From Amarolinea aalborgensis (GTDB lineage Bacteria; Chloroflexota; Anaerolineae; SSC4; Amarolineaceae), in the NCBI RefSeq assembly GCF_900491745.1, contig NZ_UETR01000007.1:186001-250000 (forward strand): 64,000 nucleotides of DNA, given 5' to 3'. This document shows, piece after piece, positions 1-8,620 of this stretch. The translations under genes and the position numbers were made by a program. Below the pieces are notes generated by a model. It was not told the origin of the DNA, did not search any database, and saw only the letters and a list, made by a program, of their open reading frames with translations. How positions within the stretch are numbered: position 1 is the stretch's first letter; the number at the start of each line of letters is the position of its first letter.

Positions 1-1011
1 CAGGATGTTCGTCCAGATCAAGCCAAAGACCTCCAGGGCCGCGCCGTTGGCGACGGCCGCCAGCAAGACGACAGCCAGCGGCACGTTGGCGCCCAGCACG
101 GCCAATCCCAGGCCAGCGACGATGGCGCCGCTGTAAGACACCAAACCACGCCACCGCAAGCGCGGGTAACGCCCCATCCATAGCCCGCCGAGGATATAGC
201 CGATCGGAAACATGGCGTAGAGCAGGCCCAGGGTTTGCACACCGCCGCGCAGGTGATCTTTGACCAGGAAGGGCAGCGCCACAGAAAATGGCCCGGCCAG
301 CGTGATGTTGGTCAAGGAAAACAGCAGGATTGTCACCCAAAGAATGGGACTGCTGACGACCACCGCCAGCCCCTCACGCAGGTCGCGCCCGATCCCACCC
401 AGTCCCTGGGTTGCCGGTAGCGCAGGCGCTGTGGATATGCGCATGAGCGGCAGCACCAACAGCGCCGCGGCAAAAAACGAGAACGCATTGCCGGCAAAGG
501 CCAGCCCGGCGCCGCCCAGGCCGACCAGGGCCGCGCCCAGGGCCGGCCCCACGATGCGGCCAGCCTGGGAACTGAGGCTGGTCAATGAATTGGCGCTGGT
601 CAGCGCGCTGACCGGGGTTAACTCCGGCACGAGCGCCAGGTACGCCGGTTGAAAGAAGGCGTCTGCCAGGCCAAAGAGCAGGCTGGCGCCGTAGATGTGC
701 CAGATTTCCAGGCGCCCGCTCAGCGCCAGCCATGCCACGGCCGCCGCGGCGACGCCTCGGCCCAGGTCGGAGACCAGCAGCAGGCGCACGCGCGGCAGGC
801 GATCCACGGCGACGCCGCCGATGAGGACGAAGAGCAGCATCGGCGCCATCGAGAAGGTCAAGACGGCGCCCATCGCCAGCGCGGAGCCGGTCTTCTCCAA
901 TACCCACCACGCCAGCGCCACCTGGTAGAGATGATCGCCGACGCGTGAGATCGTCTGCCCAATCCAGAGGAGGGCAAACGACCGATGCGTCAGGGCACGA
1001 AAAAGCGCCAT
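1..1011 (-). CDS. MFS transporter (exporter type), 3' end outside window
   Basis: The reading frame stays open from an ATG at 1011 to the window edge (337 codons), so the C-terminus is missing. The protein begins MALFRALTHRSFALLWIGQ and has repeated hydrophobic segments and the MFS loop motif GGVAVDRLPR near residue 65. It looks like the drug/macrolide-efflux branch of the major facilitator superfamily, an inner-membrane proton-coupled exporter; the substrate cannot be told. A GGAGG lies 8 nt before the ATG. The start is 20 bp after the uvrA stop, so it is probably co-transcribed with uvrA. Family assignment is from motif and hydrophobicity only. Confidence 0.8.
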   Translation of the reverse strand, partial: MALFRALTHRSFALLWIGQTISRVGDHLYQVALAWWVLEKTGSALAMGAVLTFSMAPMLLFVLIGGVAVDRLPRVRLLLVSDLGRGVAAAAVAWLALSGRLEIWHIYGASLLFGLADAFFQPAYLALVPELTPVSALTSANSLTSLSSQAGRIVGPALGAALVGLGGAGLAFAGNAFSFFAAALLVLPLMRISTAPALPATQGLGGIGRDLREGLAVVVSSPILWVTILLFSLTNITLAGPFSVALPFLVKDHLRGGVQTLGLLYAMFPIGYILGGLWMGRYPRLRWRGLVSYSGAIVAGLGLAVLGANVPLAVVLLAAVANGAALEVFGLIWTNIL

Positions 1012-1031
1012 CGGCAGCCTCCATGCAGCAG

Positions 1032-4000
1032 CTAGTTCAGGGAGGTCGGCTCGGTTAACGCGGCGGCAGCCTGCGGCAGGACATGTCGCAAGAACTGGCC
1101 GGTGTAGGAAGCCGGTACGTGCGCGATGTCCTCAGGTCGGCCTTCGGCGATGATGCGGCCGCCGCCATTCCCGCCTTCCGGCCCCATGTCAATCACCCAG
1201 TCGGCTGACTTGATGACGTCCAGGTTGTGTTCGATAACCACCAGGGTGTTGCCGCGATCGGCCAGGTCGTGCAGCACGTGCAGCAGCCGCCGCGTGTCCT
1301 CGAAGTGCAAACCGGTGGTGGGTTCGTCCAGGATGTAGAGCGTGTCTCCGGTGTCGCGTCGGCTCAGCTCCTTGCTCAGCTTAATGCGCTGCGCCTCGCC
1401 GCCGCTCAACGTCGTGGCCGCCTGCCCCAGGCGGATGTAGCCCAGGCCCACGGCTTCCAGGGTCTTGAGCTTGTTGCGAATGGCTGGGATGTTGTTGAAG
1501 AACTCGTGCGCTTCTTCCACGGTCATGTCGAGCGTGTCCGCGATAGATTTGCCCTTGTACAGAATCTGCAGCGTGTCGCGATTGTAGCGCTTGCCATGAC
1601 AGACCTCGCACGGCACCCAGACATCGGGCAGGAACTGCATCTCGATGCGAATCGTGCCATCGCCCTGGCAGGCTTCGCAGCGGCCGCCCTTGACATTGAA
1701 CGAGAAGCGCCCTGGCCCGTAGCCGCGCAGCTTGGCGTCCGGCAGGCGCGCGAACAGATCACGCAGCGGGCCGAAGAGGCCGGTGTACGTGGCCGGGTTG
1801 GAACGCGGGGTGCGCCCGATCGGACTTTGGTCAATATCAATGACTTTGTCCAACTGTTCGATGCCCAGGATCGTCTCGTGCGCGCCCGGTTTGTCTTTGG
1901 CCCGGTAAAGCACCTGCGCCAGCCGCTTGTAGAGCACCTCGATCACCAGGCTCGATTTGCCGGAGCCGGAGACGCCGGTCACGCAGATAAACTTGCCCAG
2001 GGGGATGCGCACATCCAGGCCTTGCAGGTTATTCTCGGTGGCGTGTTTGATGAGCAGGGTTTTGCCGTTGCCCTCGCGGCGCTTGGCCGGGACCTCAATT
2101 TGCTTTTCGCCGCGTAGATAGCGCGCCGTCAACGAATCGGGGCACTCGATGAAGCGGTCGCGCGGCGCGGAACAGACCACCTGCCCGCCGTGCTCACCTG
2201 CGCCCGGCCCCAGGTCCACGATCCAATCGGCCGCACGCATGGTCTCTTCATCATGTTCTACCACGAGCACGGTGTTCCCCAGGTCACGCATGGCAATCAG
2301 CGTGCGAATCAGGCGCGCGTTGTCGCGTTGATGCAGGCCGATGGAAGGCTCGTCCAGGATGTAGAGCACGCCCATCAACTGTGAACCGATCTGCGTCGCC
2401 AGGCGAATGCGCTGCGCTTCGCCGCCGGACAGGGTGGCCGTGGCGCGATTGAGCGACAGGTAGTTCAAGCCTACATCGGCCATGAAGCCGAGCCGGGCGC
2501 GAATCTCCTTCAGAATCTGGCGCGCGATCGTCCATTGGCGCTGCGTCAGCGGCGAGGCCGCCGGCACCTCGATCGCTTCGCCGTACTTCGCTACGCGTTG
2601 ACTTTCTTCCGCGCCGTCGCTGCCATTGGCCGCAACCGTGACGACCGGCGCGGTCTCCCCTTGCAGCAGCCGCACCCATTCCAGGGCCTCGATCACTGAG
2701 AACTGCGTCACCACGTCTATGTTCTGATCCACGATCGTCACGGCCAGGGCTTCGGGGCGCAGGCGCTTGCCGCCGCAGGCCGGGCACGGGCGCGACGTCA
2801 TCAGTTCTTCCATCTCGGATCGGATGTAATCGGAGGTTGATTCGCGGTAGCGCCGCTGCAAGTGCGGGATGACCGCCTCGTAGGTCGTTTCGTAGGTGCG
2901 CAGTTGGCCGGCCGTGTTGTGGTAGGTGATGGCAACCGACTCGGCATGCCCGGGCCCAAACAGGATGATCTCGCGCTGGCGGTTGCTCAGCTCCTTCCAC
3001 GGCACGGTGAACGGAATATGGTGCTTGGCGCAAAGCGCGCGCAGGAGCTGCCGATAGTGATTCTCCTCATCCTTCTGTCCTTGCTTGCCCCAGCCGCTGA
3101 CGTTCAACGCGCCCTCTGCCAGCGACAGATCAGGATTCGACACGATCATCTCAGGGTCGAACTCCATCTGCACGCCCAGGCCGCTGCACGTCTGGCAGGC
3201 GCCGTGGGGGGAGTTGAACGAAAAGGTGCGCGGTTCGATCTCTGACAGGCTGATGCCGCAGTGAACGCAGGCAAAATGCTCGGAGTAGAGCCGATCGGTC
3301 GGCGCGGCGTCGCGCCGGCTCACGTCGCTGACGAGCATGGCGCCGCCGCCCAGGCGCAGGGCTGTCTCCACTGAGTCGGTGAGGCGGCCCAGATCGAGCG
3401 CGCCCTCGCCATCTTTTGTCACCACCAGGCGATCCACAACGGCTTCGATGGTGTGATTCTTGTAGCGATCGAGCTCGATCTCCTCGTCCACATCGTGCAC
3501 CTCGCCGTTGACGCGCACGCGCACGAAACCGGCTTTGCGCACGTCCTCGAAGATGCCTTTGTGTTCGCCTTTGCGGTCCTGGATCAACGGCGCCAGGATC
3601 AAAATGCGGCTGTCGGCTGGCATCTCCATGATCGAATCTACAATCTGCTGCGCGCTCTGTTGGGCGATTTCGCGGCCGCAATTGGGACAGTGGGGCGTGC
3701 CCACGCGGGCAAAGAGCAGGCGCAGATAGTCGTAGATCTCAGTGGTGGTGCCCACGGTGGAACGCGGATTGCGGCTGGCGCCTTTCTGGTCAATCGAGAT
3801 GGCGGGGCTAAGCCCTTCGATCTGGTCCACGTCGGGCTTTTCCATCAGGCCCAGGAACTGGCGTGCATAGGCCGACAAGGACTCAACGTAGCGGCGTTGA
3901 CCTTCAGCATAAATCGTGTCGAAGGCCAGGGACGATTTGCCCGACCCGGAGAGGCCTGTGATGACCACCAAGCGGTCACGCGGCAGCTCTACGGTGATGT

Positions 4001-4052
4001 TCTTCAGGTTATGTTCTCGTGCACCACGAACGATCAATTTGTCATGAGCCAT
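1032..4052 (-). CDS. uvrA: Excinuclease ABC subunit A
   Basis: This is the DNA-damage-recognition ATPase of nucleotide excision repair; it loads UvrB at lesions in the cytoplasm. The 1006-residue product starts MAHDKLIVRGAREHNLKNI. It has a Walker A GLSGSGKSS near residue 32 and a second GVSGSGKSS in the C-terminal half. Two LSGGEAQRI signatures and the zinc-finger pairs CVHC...CQTC and CEAC...CEVC are present. Length is typical (~940-1000). The frame extends 73 codons upstream, but an AGGAG 10 nt before 4052 and family alignment favour this start. It lies 118 bp downstream of rplY with a strong palindrome between them. Confidence 0.97.
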   Translation of the reverse strand: MAHDKLIVRGAREHNLKNITVELPRDRLVVITGLSGSGKSSLAFDTIYAEGQRRYVESLSAYARQFLGLMEKPDVDQIEGLSPAISIDQKGASRNPRSTVGTTTEIYDYLRLLFARVGTPHCPNCGREIAQQSAQQIVDSIMEMPADSRILILAPLIQDRKGEHKGIFEDVRKAGFVRVRVNGEVHDVDEEIELDRYKNHTIEAVVDRLVVTKDGEGALDLGRLTDSVETALRLGGGAMLVSDVSRRDAAPTDRLYSEHFACVHCGISLSEIEPRTFSFNSPHGACQTCSGLGVQMEFDPEMIVSNPDLSLAEGALNVSGWGKQGQKDEENHYRQLLRALCAKHHIPFTVPWKELSNRQREIILFGPGHAESVAITYHNTAGQLRTYETTYEAVIPHLQRRYRESTSDYIRSEMEELMTSRPCPACGGKRLRPEALAVTIVDQNIDVVTQFSVIEALEWVRLLQGETAPVVTVAANGSDGAEESQRVAKYGEAIEVPAASPLTQRQWTIARQILKEIRARLGFMADVGLNYLSLNRATATLSGGEAQRIRLATQIGSQLMGVLYILDEPSIGLHQRDNARLIRTLIAMRDLGNTVLVVEHDEETMRAADWIVDLGPGAGEHGGQVVCSAPRDRFIECPDSLTARYLRGEKQIEVPAKRREGNGKTLLIKHATENNLQGLDVRIPLGKFICVTGVSGSGKSSLVIEVLYKRLAQVLYRAKDKPGAHETILGIEQLDKVIDIDQSPIGRTPRSNPATYTGLFGPLRDLFARLPDAKLRGYGPGRFSFNVKGGRCEACQGDGTIRIEMQFLPDVWVPCEVCHGKRYNRDTLQILYKGKSIADTLDMTVEEAHEFFNNIPAIRNKLKTLEAVGLGYIRLGQAATTLSGGEAQRIKLSKELSRRDTGDTLYILDEPTTGLHFEDTRRLLHVLHDLADRGNTLVVIEHNLDVIKSADWVIDMGPEGGNGGGRIIAEGRPEDIAHVPASYTGQFLRHVLPQAAAALTEPTSLN

Positions 4053-4099
4053 GATCCAGTTCTCCTGGCGTGGCGCGTCACGCGATGTCGAACGACTAA

Positions 4100-4131
4100 G
4101 AAACCGGGTTTCTGTGGTGAAACCCGGTTTC
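4100..4131. repeat. Palindrome GAAACCGGGTTT/AAACCCGGTTTC between rplY and uvrA
   Basis: This is a perfect 12-bp stem with an 8-nt loop (ctgtggtg). It is not followed by a T-run on the minus strand, so it is more likely a REP-like palindrome or an RNA-processing hairpin than a classic terminator. A clearly related palindrome occurs at 43390..43421. Confidence 0.8.
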
Positions 4132-4170
4132 GGCAAAAATAATGTCGGCCAAAACAGGCCGCAGAATCGG

Positions 4171-4842
4171 TTACTTCTTCTTCGTTTCCTCGGGCACTTC
4201 TTCGCCCTTGGCTGCCTTACCCTTGACAACCACTTCCGGCTCAGCGGATGTGGTGGCAGGCGCGGCTTCACCGGTCTCCTCAGAAACGGCGGCGCGCGTG
4301 CGGCTGAGCATCACCACAGCCTCGTCGGGATCAATGGCTAACTTCACATTGGCTGGCACCACCAGATCTCTGGCATGGAGGATGTAATGTTCGGGTGTGA
4401 GTTGGCTGATGTCAATCGCCAGCGAATCAGGAATGTTGCCAGGCAAACAGGAAACCGTGATGGTCTCCAGGTTGTGCACCAGGATGTAGTCACTGCCCAC
4501 GCTGGCGGGCAGCGCGCCGAGCAGCTTGACGCGTACATCAATCTCAACCAATTCTGTCATGGAGACCTGGTAGAAGTCCACATGCAGTGGATTGCGCTTG
4601 ACAGGATGACGCTGCAGTTCCTTGATGAGCACGGCCACCTGGCGGGCGCCAAAATCGAGCGTGGTCAGGTGGGTCAGAGCGCCCTGCTTGACCGCCTTGT
4701 CAAGGCTGATCCGCTCAATTTGCACGGATTCGGCTGGGACATTGTGTCCGTACATGACGGCGGGCACCCAGCCCTGCTGGCGCAGTTGATTGGCATGAAC
4801 AGATGGGTCGCGCGGCTGCGCCACTAATGAAATTTGAGCCAC
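4171..4842 (-). CDS. rplY: 50S ribosomal protein L25 / general stress protein Ctc (TL5 type)
   Basis: A 5S-rRNA-binding ribosomal protein of 223 residues, i.e. the long two-domain Ctc/TL5 form rather than the ~95-residue E. coli form. The N-terminal beta domain includes GWVPAVMYGHN. The C-terminal domain has YILVHNLETITVSCLP and ends in a charged Lys/Glu tail (EEVPEETKKK). The start is a GTG at 4842 with GGAG about 11 nt upstream. It is the first gene of a probable rplY-uvrA-MFS transcript. I found no convincing promoter in the 330 bp upstream. Confidence 0.93.
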   Translation of the reverse strand: MAQISLVAQPRDPSVHANQLRQQGWVPAVMYGHNVPAESVQIERISLDKAVKQGALTHLTTLDFGARQVAVLIKELQRHPVKRNPLHVDFYQVSMTELVEIDVRVKLLGALPASVGSDYILVHNLETITVSCLPGNIPDSLAIDISQLTPEHYILHARDLVVPANVKLAIDPDEAVVMLSRTRAAVSEETGEAAPATTSAEPEVVVKGKAAKGEEVPEETKKK

Positions 4843-5173
4843 GATTCTACGATCTCCTTTTTACGACGAACGTCTGGTCCGTTTTTTTCTATGATTACTA
4901 TTCAGCCCAGCTTCTGCACGACCACTTGCGCTGCTGTACAACGCCTGGGATCGCGGCAGCAAGCGCGCAGATCGCCAGCGGATGCTTTCTGTCATCGGCG
5001 CAGGCCGACGGCTCGCCGAAGTCTTGGCAATGGCTGCAGCGGTTTCAACCGCCGGTGCGCAAATCAAGGTGCAAACGCAAACAAAGGCGCCTGTGAGCAG
5101 GCGCGGGGGCTATTGTACCTGAGGCCGGACGTTTCGTCAAAGTCTCGCTAATGAATGAATAGGTAGGCGCCGT
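4843..5173. other. Intergenic region between the CoA-transferase gene and rplY
   Basis: This 331-bp stretch has no supportable gene. It holds the rplY Shine-Dalgarno, a T-rich tract around 4880-4890 and a hairpin at 5087..5104 that can end the CoA-transferase transcript. Confidence 0.6.
5076..5104 (-). terminator. Probable intrinsic terminator after the CoA-transferase gene
   Basis: On the minus strand GCGCCTG-ctca-CAGGCGC (7-bp stem, 4-nt loop, 5104..5087) is followed by CCTTTGTTTGCG. It lies about 70 bp past the stop of the gene at 5174. The U-tract is interrupted, so it is a moderate call. Confidence 0.45.
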
Positions 5174-6382
5174 TTAGATCACACCGCGGGCGCGCAGCGC
5201 CTGTATGTCATCATCGTGATAGCCCAGCTCATGCAGAACCTCGACCGTGTGCTGACCGAGCGTTGGCGCCGGCAAGCGGTAGCTCAGTTGATCCCCTGAA
5301 AAGTGAACCGGGTATGCGAGCGATTTGACTTTGCCCGCGGTGGGATGATCCAATTCGACAATATCGCCGCGCGCCAGGATGTGCGGGTCGTTGAGTGCTT
5401 GCGGCACGCTGTAGATTGGCCCGCAGGGAATGCCCGCGGCGTCGAATTCAGCCAGCCACTCCGCAGCATCCCGCGTCAAGAAAATCGGCTCGAGCTGTGC
5501 GATCAACGCGGGGCGGTTGACGTTGCGCAGCGGGTTGGTGGCAAACCGCGGGTCAATCATCAGAGACTCCTCAGCGCCGATAATTTTGCACATCTTCTGC
5601 CAGAGCCGCTCGCTGCCTACGGCGATGATGAACCAGGTGTCGTGCGCCTTGAACGGCTGATAGGGTGTGATCGTCGCATGTTGATTGCCCAGGCGCGGGG
5701 CTTCTTGCCCGGTAGCAAAGTACGCGCCCGCCACATGACTGAGCCAGGTCAACTGCGAGTCGAGCAGAGAGACATCGAGCGCCTGGCCTTTTCCCGTCTG
5801 GAAACGGCTGATGATCGCGGCCAGGATTCCCGTGAACGCATAGATGCCGCCGGTCAGGTCAGCGATGGGGACGCCGTAGCGCACCGGCGCGCCCTCTGGC
5901 TCGCCCGTAATGGACATAATTCCGCACATCCCCTGCACGATGATATCGTAGCCAGTGCGCTCCGCATAGGGGCCGGTGCGGCCAAAGCCTGTCAGTGACA
6001 CATGGATGAGCCGTGGGTTGACCTGAAGGCAGCTCTCTGGGTCGAGCCGGCGTTTGGTCAAAGAGTCAAGGCGTGGAAAGTTGTTGAGGAAGATGTCAGC
6101 GCCGTACACCAGTTTGCGCAGGATTTCGCTACCTTCTTCAGTGTCGAGTTTGAGCGCCATGCCGCGCTTGTTGCGGTTCGTACTCAGAAAATAGGCGCTC
6201 TCATCCCCGACATAGGGCGGCGCCCAACCGCGGGTCATGTCGCCTTTGCCCAATTCCTCGATCTTGATTACTTCCGCGCCCATGTCCCCCAGGTACATGC
6301 TGCAGATGGGGCCGGCCAACGCCTGTGTCGCATCAATGACCTTCATGCCGGTCAAGATAGGCTGGTTGCGTGCGTTCGTCAC
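5174..6382 (-). CDS. CaiB/BaiF family CoA-transferase (class III)
   Basis: Class III CoA-transferases move CoA between an acyl-CoA and a free carboxylate through an Asp-bound anhydride. The 402-residue product has the N-terminal GMKVIDATQALAGPICSMYLGD region. The conserved VPIADLTGG segment places the catalytic Asp at about residue 175. Length is normal for the family (~400). The start is a GTG with AAGGA 10 nt upstream. It follows the XdhC genes by 39 bp on the same strand, so it may be co-transcribed. The substrate is unknown; formyl-, succinyl- or carnitine-type activity cannot be separated from sequence alone. Confidence 0.88.
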   Translation of the reverse strand: MTNARNQPILTGMKVIDATQALAGPICSMYLGDMGAEVIKIEELGKGDMTRGWAPPYVGDESAYFLSTNRNKRGMALKLDTEEGSEILRKLVYGADIFLNNFPRLDSLTKRRLDPESCLQVNPRLIHVSLTGFGRTGPYAERTGYDIIVQGMCGIMSITGEPEGAPVRYGVPIADLTGGIYAFTGILAAIISRFQTGKGQALDVSLLDSQLTWLSHVAGAYFATGQEAPRLGNQHATITPYQPFKAHDTWFIIAVGSERLWQKMCKIIGAEESLMIDPRFATNPLRNVNRPALIAQLEPIFLTRDAAEWLAEFDAAGIPCGPIYSVPQALNDPHILARGDIVELDHPTAGKVKSLAYPVHFSGDQLSYRLPAPTLGQHTVEVLHELGYHDDDIQALRARGVI

Positions 6383-6421
6383 GTCGTTGTGTTCCTTTCG
6401 TATGGGAGGTCCGCAGCCTGG

Positions 6422-7252
6422 CTAATCTGAGGCGCGCCGTAAGCGGCGCTGCTCGTCGCGCGCGCGCCGGCCATCGGACAGCGAGCGCGCGGGGCCGCCG
6501 CGCAACACATTGATGATCTCGGCCATGATGCAGACGGCAATTTCTGCCGGCGTGCGTGCGCCGATGTCCAGGCCAATGGGTGCATAGATGCGATCGAACT
6601 TCTCTGACGGGATGCCTTGCTCGTGGCTGAGGAGCTGGAACACCGCGTCCACCCTGCGCTGCGATCCAATCATGCCGATGTAGGCCAACGGCGCGTCCAG
6701 CACTTCGAGCAGGCAGTCAATGTCGTACTGATGGCCGCGCGTGACCAGGACGATGTAGGAATCCTTGTCCAGGCGGCCGTCAGCCACCATCGCATGCACG
6801 GTTTCCCGCAGCGGCGCGGCCAGAACCACATCGGCCTGTGCAAAACGCTGGCGGTTGGCAAACTGCGGCCGGTCGTCCAAGACGGTGACCGTGAATCCGC
6901 ACAGACTGCCCAGGCTTGCCAGCGGCACCGCGATGTGCCCAGCGCCCACGATCGCCAGGTGCGGCGGCTGGCGCTGCACCTCCACGAAGACACGCAGCGT
7001 CGCGCCCATCTCCTGGCTGTAATCCAGGGTGCGGTGCTGCTTGCCGCTCAGCGTCGCGACGGCATCCGCCAGGATGCGCGCGTCAAGCTCGCCCAGGCCC
7101 AGATCGCCCAGCGCGGGCTGATCGCGCCAGACCAATGCCCGGCGGCCCTGGCTGGCCTGGAAGGGCCCGGACGCAGAAATGACCGTGACAAGGGCCACGC
7201 CGCGTTTGTCATCGAGCGATGAAAGCAGCGCGGAGAGGATGGGATCGGTCAT
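6422..7252 (-). CDS. XdhC-family protein, C-terminal Rossmann half
   Basis: XdhC/CoxF proteins bind molybdenum cofactor, help its sulfuration and insert it into xanthine-dehydrogenase-type enzymes. After an N-terminal part the product has a nucleotide-binding segment (HLAIVGAGHIAVPLA, about residue 105) and then VTRGHQYD and YIGMIGSQRR, typical of the XdhC C-terminal domain. The ATG at 7252 overlaps the stop of the gene at 7249 (ATGA), which suggests translational coupling; a TTG nine bases upstream is less likely. No molybdenum hydroxylase structural gene lies in the window. Confidence 0.88.
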   Translation of the reverse strand: MTDPILSALLSSLDDKRGVALVTVISASGPFQASQGRRALVWRDQPALGDLGLGELDARILADAVATLSGKQHRTLDYSQEMGATLRVFVEVQRQPPHLAIVGAGHIAVPLASLGSLCGFTVTVLDDRPQFANRQRFAQADVVLAAPLRETVHAMVADGRLDKDSYIVLVTRGHQYDIDCLLEVLDAPLAYIGMIGSQRRVDAVFQLLSHEQGIPSEKFDRIYAPIGLDIGARTPAEIAVCIMAEIINVLRGGPARSLSDGRRARDEQRRLRRASD

Positions 7253-7563
7253 TGGCCCCAACGCTCGACATAGACGTTCATGATGCCGCCGCAGACGCCC
7301 AGGCTTTGCATGGAAATGTCTTCGGTCAGGTCCACACGTACGTTCTGCGGCTCCCCTGTCTGGATGACATCCAGCGCTGCGCGGATGACATCCGCTTCAC
7401 CGCAGCCGCCGCCAATGGTGCCGATGTGTTGGCCGAGGGGATGAATGATCATCTTGGCGCCCACCTCGCGCGGCACCGAACCCCGCACTTCGGTGATCGT
7501 GGCAAGGGCCACCGTTTCACCCTGGTCAAGCAAGTCGCTTAGTCTGTGATAAATCGTGTCCAT
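7249..7563 (-). CDS. XdhC/CoxI N-terminal domain protein
   Basis: This 104-residue protein matches only the XdhC/CoxI N-terminal domain. It has TITEVRGSVPREVGAKMII and the GTIGGGCGEADV motif, whose cysteine is implicated in cofactor handling in this family. It also keeps a second conserved cysteine region (GVCGGIMNVYVE). Some bacteria have one fused XdhC; here two overlapping genes share the job. RBS GGGAGAGCA-ATG is good. Its start lies within the end of the mocA-like gene (38-bp overlap). Confidence 0.88.
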   Translation of the reverse strand: MDTIYHRLSDLLDQGETVALATITEVRGSVPREVGAKMIIHPLGQHIGTIGGGCGEADVIRAALDVIQTGEPQNVRVDLTEDISMQSLGVCGGIMNVYVERWGQ

Positions 7564-8158
7564 TGCTCTCCCTTGCGCCGACCTCTCGTTGATAATCCAT
7601 CGGGGTGTCCATATCGCTCAAAATAGTGGGGCTGTCCACCGTCACATGCTCGATCTGGCCCGCCAGCGATTGCCAGAGCGAACGCAGGCTCTCTTGCCAA
7701 CTCAAGGCCAAGACCGCTGGCCATACTGCGCGCGGCAGGCAGATGGGATGCCCCCGGCGCATCTGGTAGCTGGGAATGATGATACGCTCCGCTGGACCTT
7801 GACGCCAGGCCGCCACAACCGCTTCAATGGTGGACGCCTGCATGCGCGGCTGATCGCCTACTGCAATCAGCGCAGCGTCCACCGCCGGCCCCAGGCCACG
7901 CAACCCAACCTGGATGGAAGAAATCATGTCGCCGGCCGCGTAATCGGGATTGAAGACGAAGCGCACGGGGTAGGCGCGCAGGGCAGCCGCCAATGCCTCA
8001 TGCGCATGCCCGGTGACCACCAGCACCTCGTCCACTGACGTAGCAAGCAAGGTCGTCGCCACCTGCTCAATCACCGTGTGCTCACCCCACGGCAGCAGCG
8101 GTTTGAACCGTCCCATGCGCGTGGAACGCCCGGCCGCCAGCACTATCCCGGCAATCAT
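7526..8158 (-). CDS. mocA: MobA-like nucleotidyltransferase (MocA type)
   Basis: Predicted CTP:molybdopterin cytidylyltransferase, which makes the MCD cofactor of CO-dehydrogenase/xanthine-dehydrogenase-family enzymes. The 210-residue product opens with the NTP-transferase signature LAAGRSTRMGRFKPLLPWG (about residues 7-25). It also has VTGH near residue 49, and GDQP and RRGHP further on. Its position in front of two XdhC genes is the classic context for MocA rather than MobA. First gene of the minus-strand operon; the exact nucleotide specificity is inferred. Confidence 0.85.
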   Translation of the reverse strand: MIAGIVLAAGRSTRMGRFKPLLPWGEHTVIEQVATTLLATSVDEVLVVTGHAHEALAAALRAYPVRFVFNPDYAAGDMISSIQVGLRGLGPAVDAALIAVGDQPRMQASTIEAVVAAWRQGPAERIIIPSYQMRRGHPICLPRAVWPAVLALSWQESLRSLWQSLAGQIEHVTVDSPTILSDMDTPMDYQREVGARESNGHDLSQTKRLA

Positions 8159-8411
8159 GGTTGCCTCGCAGCATTACCCGGGCCCGAGGCTGAAGCCCTC
8201 CGGCTTCGACGTACAAGCCCCTTCGGGTCTGCAAACTCGGCCTGGCTCTGGTTTGCAGGGTCTTTTATCTTACATGTGCATGGTCGAACGAACCACAATA
8301 CCCCAGAATGGTCTTTCATCATGGGCCAATGATAACACAACGCGCACCCTGCTGCCAAGTTCACCCCGCGTCAGCCTGCATGGGCCAGCGCACAGCCACG
8401 CGGCCAACTCG
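8159..8411. other. Intergenic region upstream of mocA
   Basis: No gene is supported here. The DNA holds small hairpins (for example GAAGCC-ctcc-GGCTTC near 8190) and one copy of GATAACACAAC at 8331..8341 that recurs at 8555..8565. The mocA promoter must lie here but I cannot place it confidently. Confidence 0.5.
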
Positions 8412-8513
8412 TTCCTGATCTCCAATCTCCGGTCTCTGGTCTTCATACTCCGGTCTCTGGTCTTCATACTCCGGTCTCTGGTCTCCAATCTTTGATCTCC
8501 GGTTTCCAACCTC
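8412..8513. repeat. Tandem low-complexity repeat, 21-bp unit built from GGTCTC/CTCCGGT heptads
   Basis: The unit CTCCGGTCTCTGGTCTTCATA occurs perfectly at 8427..8447 and 8448..8468, and a third diverging copy begins at 8469. The flanks repeat the same TCTCCAATCTCCGGTCTC words. The same words form a second array at 13438..13503. Confidence 0.9.
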
Positions 8514-8531
8514 CACTCTCCTCCTCGCGGC

Positions 8532-8560
8532 TTGACAAATTTTCTGCCGCGTGAGATAAC
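8532..8560 (+). promoter_or_regulatory. Sigma70-type promoter of the glycosyltransferase gene
   Basis: TTGACA at 8532..8537, 17 nt, then GATAAC at 8555..8560. The predicted start of transcription near 8567 would leave a leader of about 54 nt before the ATG at 8621. Confidence 0.6.
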
Positions 8561-8620
8561 ACAACCAAGACAGTTCATTCCGTCGCTCGCTGATCGTTAG
8601 GTTGTCTTAGGCAGGTGAAT

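Noticed and set aside
374..1024. 216-codon minus frame at the window start
   Set aside because: Wrong frame of the MFS gene; hydrophobic helices appear only in the frame starting at 1011.
4896..4912. GATTACTATTCAGCCC, similar to the MITE end GTAACTATTCAGGC
   Set aside because: Mismatched, with no partner end and no target duplication nearby; probably chance.
8427..8484. Possible CRISPR-like array
   Set aside because: Units are contiguous with no unique spacers and no cas genes are near.
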